DNA from: Lineus longissimus
Taxonomy: Eukaryota; Nemertea; Pilidiophora; Heteronemertea; Lineidae
Length of the DNA: 64,000 nt
NCBI RefSeq assembly: GCF_910592395.1
Contig: NC_088311.1
Coordinates: forward strand, 22,600,646 to 22,664,645
Reading direction: 5' to 3'
The translations under genes and the position numbers were made by a program. Below the pieces are notes generated by a model, which did no database searches, was not told the DNA's origin, and was given only the letters and a program-made list of their open reading frames with translations. Below are positions 59,513 through 64,000 of the stretch, piece by piece (position 1 is the stretch's first letter; each line of letters begins with the position of its first letter).

Positions 59513-62500
59513 CAGATCCAAGTTTCTGATTTTGTACTGAGCTTCATCCCTGCTCCGTATTTTCATCGGTTAATCTTCGATGCCCAATACAAATCTATTC
59601 ACATAGCGGGTAACGGTAATCTGTCTCAACGTGATTTAATTGTGTTTACAAGTACACGTAAGTTGTACTTTTCGATGGCTTTTCTAACTTTTTAAACTCT
59701 CAACCAACAATGCGTGTGGTTGCACGATCATTTGTCCCGATGGCCTCTGCCCAGCCGCCACAGGCAGTCCACAAGTGCACACCTTTATTTTAATGTCATC
59801 CTGTGTCTCTTTTGTAAAATTCGATGCGTCTTCAAACCGTTTTAAACATTTATTGACGACACGGTTGGTTCTCAGGGTCCGGAACGTCCTCAGGTGTTTT
59901 GGACCGTTGTGTGCGTTGTGACAGCTCGACTGAGACCGCACCAGTGATTAGGCCCTTTAAAACCGACCCAGGTGCGCTCCAGACTTGCTGGCGTCGCCGG
60001 TTTACACAAGAAGTCGTGTGTAAACATTGTAAGACGAATTCCATAGCATTATTCACGGCTCAAAGTGGTTTTGTACACACAATGACAATTGAGATTGTGT
60101 CGCAGGATTTGATTGGTTAAAGCCGTCTCAGGTTGACACCCGATGAATGAGATGTTGGTGGTTTTACGACTGTGTCGGTATGTCTGCGGTTTGGCTCAAC
60201 AACGTTGAACATGTGAAGGTGGAGCGATGCCGAGGACACGACGTGGTCTGGCTGGGACAAACTCACCCTTGCGTAAAATCGTAGACGCTTATCTTACCTT
60301 TGGTCACTTAATTTGATTTGTATTATTTTTATCAAGATCGCACTGATTTTCTGGTGGCCACTGATGCTTGGTCAGCAGGAACTGAGTGGTCATAGCCGTG
60401 ATGTCCACTTGAGACAAACCGGACATGGCTTTTTGACAGAGCACTGACATTATCAAGTACTTAGCACCAGGTCAATGTGTTCTTTTGACTTTTGCTTTCG
60501 ACGAGTTTCGGTTTTACTGGTTTTGCTGCAAAGGGCTTCACTGCAAGGGATGGCGCACGACACAAAACATATAGAATTTCAGGAAAAGAGTTTGTGTCTG
60601 TTAATAACACTGATGAGAGTGCTCGAAGAGATAGTATCAATGGTGTATCGAATGTATTAGATATATACTACTTTAAAACAAATATTGAGAAGATTCGATG
60701 CTGAAGTCCCTCCTTTTGAAAAATTTTCTGAAATAATTTTCGTGCCGTTTGCCACGGATAAACCTGGAGATCATAACAGGCAGTGCTAGTGAGATCTACG
60801 GGGAGGAGGAGTCCGCCAAACACTAAAATTGATGTATTTTGCCTCTTTATCTGGCATGTCATGTATAAATATACGCCGGCTTTACGTCTCCTGCAAAGAC
60901 TGAGGACGCAGAAGTCGAAGCAGAATGACCTATCCAAGAACGCACACTCATGCTACGTCATGTGAATGTGATGCGTCCGGTCATGTGAGGTATGGAAGGA
61001 TGCAGCAGTCGAAGTAAAGATATCTGTCCAAGAACACACACTTATACCAGTACAAGTGCCAAGTGATGTGATGCGTCCGGCCGCGTCGGGTATCGAAGCC
61101 GAGTGCGACTAAACATAACGCGATTTGACAGGATTACAAATTATCATGACACGAGGTTCGACCCGGAAGTTGTCAAAATAAAGTCAATATTGATCGAGGC
61201 AGCGGCTAAATCCACTACCTAGGGCGTTGTGTTGGACATACAAGGGTGGGTCCGATGATGGATGCAGGATAACGTATAGGCATGTGCATTTTTTACCATC
61301 ACGGTTTAAGAGATTTAACCATTTTTCACTTTTCACATGAAGATGAGTACGAAGGGTTTATTCATGTACATGGAAGCTAGAGGGGGAGCCTATGAGGGCT
61401 GCGTTCTCATTAAAGTTGATGCATTAACATTTTATACCGGCCTACAGCATTCTTGTCTATTCCGCACTGACTATGACCGGAAGACAGGGCGACAGTGACC
61501 AAATGAATCGACGGAATATAAGTACACGTACATGTATTAACACGTTTTATACCGAACGGTACGACATTGACAATGTACAGTGCAAATACTATACTGTAGT
61601 TTCAAAACATCGATGTCTCACAGGCCAGCAGTCGTCACCCTTAGCTGTCATTTGGGTTAGACGTGAATCGAATTTGTTTCATGGGTGATTAGTTTTCAAT
61701 TCAAATAGTACAGATTGCACGTGTAGCAGTCATTTGTCAGTCGGTTTCAATGCATCAATTTATATAGGGAGCATATCGCCTTGCCCCCTCCCTCCCCTGA
61801 GATTAACGATACCGACAGTTTTGGAGTATACAATGTACTTGACGTATCAAACTCGAGATATATCTTTTCTAAAGTTTAAAACTATTAGACATGTTGTTCT
61901 GGAACTAGAAAGGTAGTCAAAACAATGAACAGTTTCAAAGGTAAAGTTCACAGTATACTGACGTAAAGTACAATTCACGCTACGCAGTCCACAAACAATT
62001 TTCATTTCATGGGTAGAATTTGCCTGTGAAGAGCATGAGAAGAAAATAAGAGTAGTTCTCACTGACATTGACAACTATAGTGCATGCTGCAACCTTGAAA
62101 TTACAAAGCATATTGTCCTGAACCTGATCAACGTGTTATTTGGCTCAACCAGTATTCATCTTCATCTTCCATTACATGAGTGGGTGGGGCCAGCAACCTA
62201 TTTTCACTTTTCCCGTTACCTTCTTATGAACCCCGCATCAAAAATCACCTAACTTTCCCAGGGCCAAACTAAAATAATTCAAAAAGTAAATTTCTTCGAC
62301 GTCTTTATGTAAATCGGCCATAATATAGCATTCCCCCGGAGCCAATTCGAATTCAAAAAGGAAATTTGGCGTTATTGAATTTCATTGAGTTCTTTGTGTG
62401 GCAATTATGGAAATTTAAATCTCGGGATTTTGAGTCGCATTCCCTTACGGGTGTTCTTTTCATGAGAGTAAGTGATTCCTTTTTCCGGTATTATCTACGA

Positions 62501-62890
62501 CCTGGTAGAAAGCAAAGAGCAACGCCTTATCAAATCAGATCGACTTTGGACCAGCTTCAAGGACAGAACAAGTGAAGTTGGATACTCACTCGTATTCCCG
62601 ATCCTCGGACGGTTTTGGCTGGGGTTGGCATAGGCCTTTAATGCCATTGAGAACTGCATTTGGCCCTTACTAATGAATTAATGACTCAGCCCTTATAATG
62701 AGAACCAGGAATAAAGTAATCAGCTTGAGAATCGGGAATAAAGAATAAGAAATAAGTAACCAACTTTAGGCTTTGTAAAACCAAGTAGTGACTTCATGGA
62801 CAGCAGATCATTACACCATTGTAAGTTGAACATTAAATTTGTTCTGGACATATCGAATAAAGGATGGAAGGTTTCACAATTTAGGTGCAG

Positions 62891-63685
62891 ATGGCAGAGA
62901 CGGGTAGCAGACGGAGAAATGCTTCTGTCAGTCTCCCTGGCACAGCCAGAGCAGATGGGACAAAACCTGGCAGACCCTCTTTGTCTCAGTTGCGAATCCG
63001 CGACGAATCCGGTGAGAGATCTCTGTCACCTGTCAAGTCCCAACTATGATAGGTAAGAATATATATATCACCAAGTTCTATGCCTGAAAATGAATTAAAA
63101 TGCGTTGGATATATTGCTTATATCGTATCCGATCAGCCACGAACTTGGCAGGCGTCACATGCCCTAAAACGGATGGTGATAGGGAGCTGCCCAGAATGTT
63201 GTCTACACTCCCTGCATGTGCAGCACTATTCGGTCTCAGTTCATATACAAATGTACACGCATGTACGATAGATGGATGAAGCTGAATGGTTTTTAATGGT
63301 AAAGTATAACTATTTCTCTATAGTCTCAGGCATTCCAAGCGGCCCTTCAACTTCTTTACTCTCTCTCTCTTTCCTCTCCTGTCCATCTGAGTATCCAGTG
63401 TTGATTCAACCAGAATCCGAGTCCAGGTATGTCCGTCAATCATGTTCAAGGTCATCATGAAGTTTTGTACGCTTAATAAAAGCGGGGATAAAAGCAATTA
63501 ACAAATCCAATACATACTCGGTTTCATATTCAGTCCAGTCATTGAACAAATATCCCACCCCGGGGAATAAAAAACGTATCCACAATCCCTTCTGCCCCGA
63601 CAAACTCGGGCAGAAACACAGAGATGGAGATGGCAATATGTTGGCTTCTGCGACCACAGATGGGTCATCTGTTTGTAACGCCTAG
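62891..63685 (+). CDS. possible small three-exon gene or 5' exons of a gene
   Basis: 62891-63011, 63330-63426 and 63622-63685 join with GT-AG borders and consistent phase into 93 codons, from MAETGSRRRNASVSLPG to a TAG stop. The product is Ser/Pro/Arg-rich with no domain. Alternative ends exist: the first frame also closes at a TGA if the 63012 donor is not used. The only support is three linked open exons, so this may be spurious or may be part of a longer gene beyond the window. Confidence 0.25.
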
Positions 63686-64000
63686 AAACCCAGCAAGAAA
63701 CAAAGCCTCCGCCGGGACGGGGACAGCTGGACCCGACAGACTGCCGGCAAATTAAATTTACCGGCAGTGTCTAACGTCATTTCCTTGGCGTAAAATACGC
63801 CGCGTGGCCATCCGGTGGATGTGGCGTCAACTCGCAGAGAAACTCGCGCGGGAACTATAAGAGCTCATGCTGTAAGAGTTGCATATTGAATCCTCCCATA
63901 GCAGGCCGCTGTGTCTTGGACCTGTACTTACAAAAAGACCTGTTCAGTGAGGCTGTATTTTAGGCAACAGGAAAAGCATATGTTTATGTTGATGTACAAT
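63686..64000. other. GC-richer tail without identified gene
   Basis: 63690-63870 is CpG-rich with CGCCGCGTGG and CTCGCGCGGG words and ends with TATAAGAG, possibly a promoter for a gene to the right. Nothing firmer can be said. Confidence 0.3.

Larger units (their letters stand above)
57227..62890. other. gene-poor interval after the CAP-ShK gene
   Basis: No exon supported over 5.6 kb. It contains the two clusters of a 56-bp repeat listed separately and scattered simple sequence. Open frames up to 124 codons (57405) lack domains. Confidence 0.45.

Overview
This is nuclear DNA of an animal, most likely a marine invertebrate. Its genes are interrupted by GT-AG introns, intergenic space is large and AT-rich, tandem repeats and DNA-transposon debris are abundant, and nothing is arranged in operons. 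Identifiable genes are EIF3H, UTP23, an SPSB3-like SPRY/SOCS-box gene, a Gal3ST-family sulfotransferase, a CAP-EGF-ShK secreted protein, and lineage-specific rhodopsin-like receptors. That mix fits an invertebrate deuterostome (lancelet, hemichordate) or a lophotrochozoan. The sequence alone does not let me choose.

Layout: 1-2000 holds a direct/inverted repeat cluster with a tRNA-like B box. 2970-6390 holds three related TTAGT-rich satellite arrays. 6400-11400 has no gene I can defend. 11429-12121 (-) is a single-exon SPSB3-like gene. 12.1-17.3 kb is degenerate repeat. 17378-20325 (-) is EIF3H in 7 exons and 21007-22356 (+) is UTP23 in 3 exons; they are head-to-head across a putative shared promoter with YY1-type motifs. 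22.6-23.0 kb is a degenerate minisatellite. 25655-27741 (+) is a six-exon gene whose product carries a PUB-like domain.

28994-37555 and 45962-49677 are two direct copies of a segmental duplication. Each carries a nearly identical intronless GPCR on the minus strand (29999-31006 and 46977-47984). The first copy has been split by a 4.85-kb insertion at 32511-37362. The second copy preserves the empty site, so the insertion ends can be read to the base. The insertion has long inverted arms made of short semi-palindromic motifs, like a foldback element. Between the copies lie a third, divergent GPCR (41358-42326, +) and the Gal3ST-like gene (43995-45776, -, three exons).

51414-57226 (+) is a 13-exon gene for a secreted protein with a signal peptide, CAP domain, EGF-like module and five ShK domains, built largely from symmetric phase-1 exons. 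57.2-62.9 kb is mostly gene-free with a split 56-bp repeat family. 62891-63685 may hold a small three-exon gene (weak).

The genes do not form one pathway. EIF3H and UTP23 belong to translation initiation and ribosome biogenesis. The receptors, sulfotransferase and CAP-ShK protein act at the cell surface or outside the cell. The most notable points are the duplicated receptor locus with its datable transposon insertion, the foldback-like element, the CAP-EGF-5xShK architecture, the PUB-domain gene without a recognised family, and the apparently ancient EIF3H-UTP23 divergent pair.
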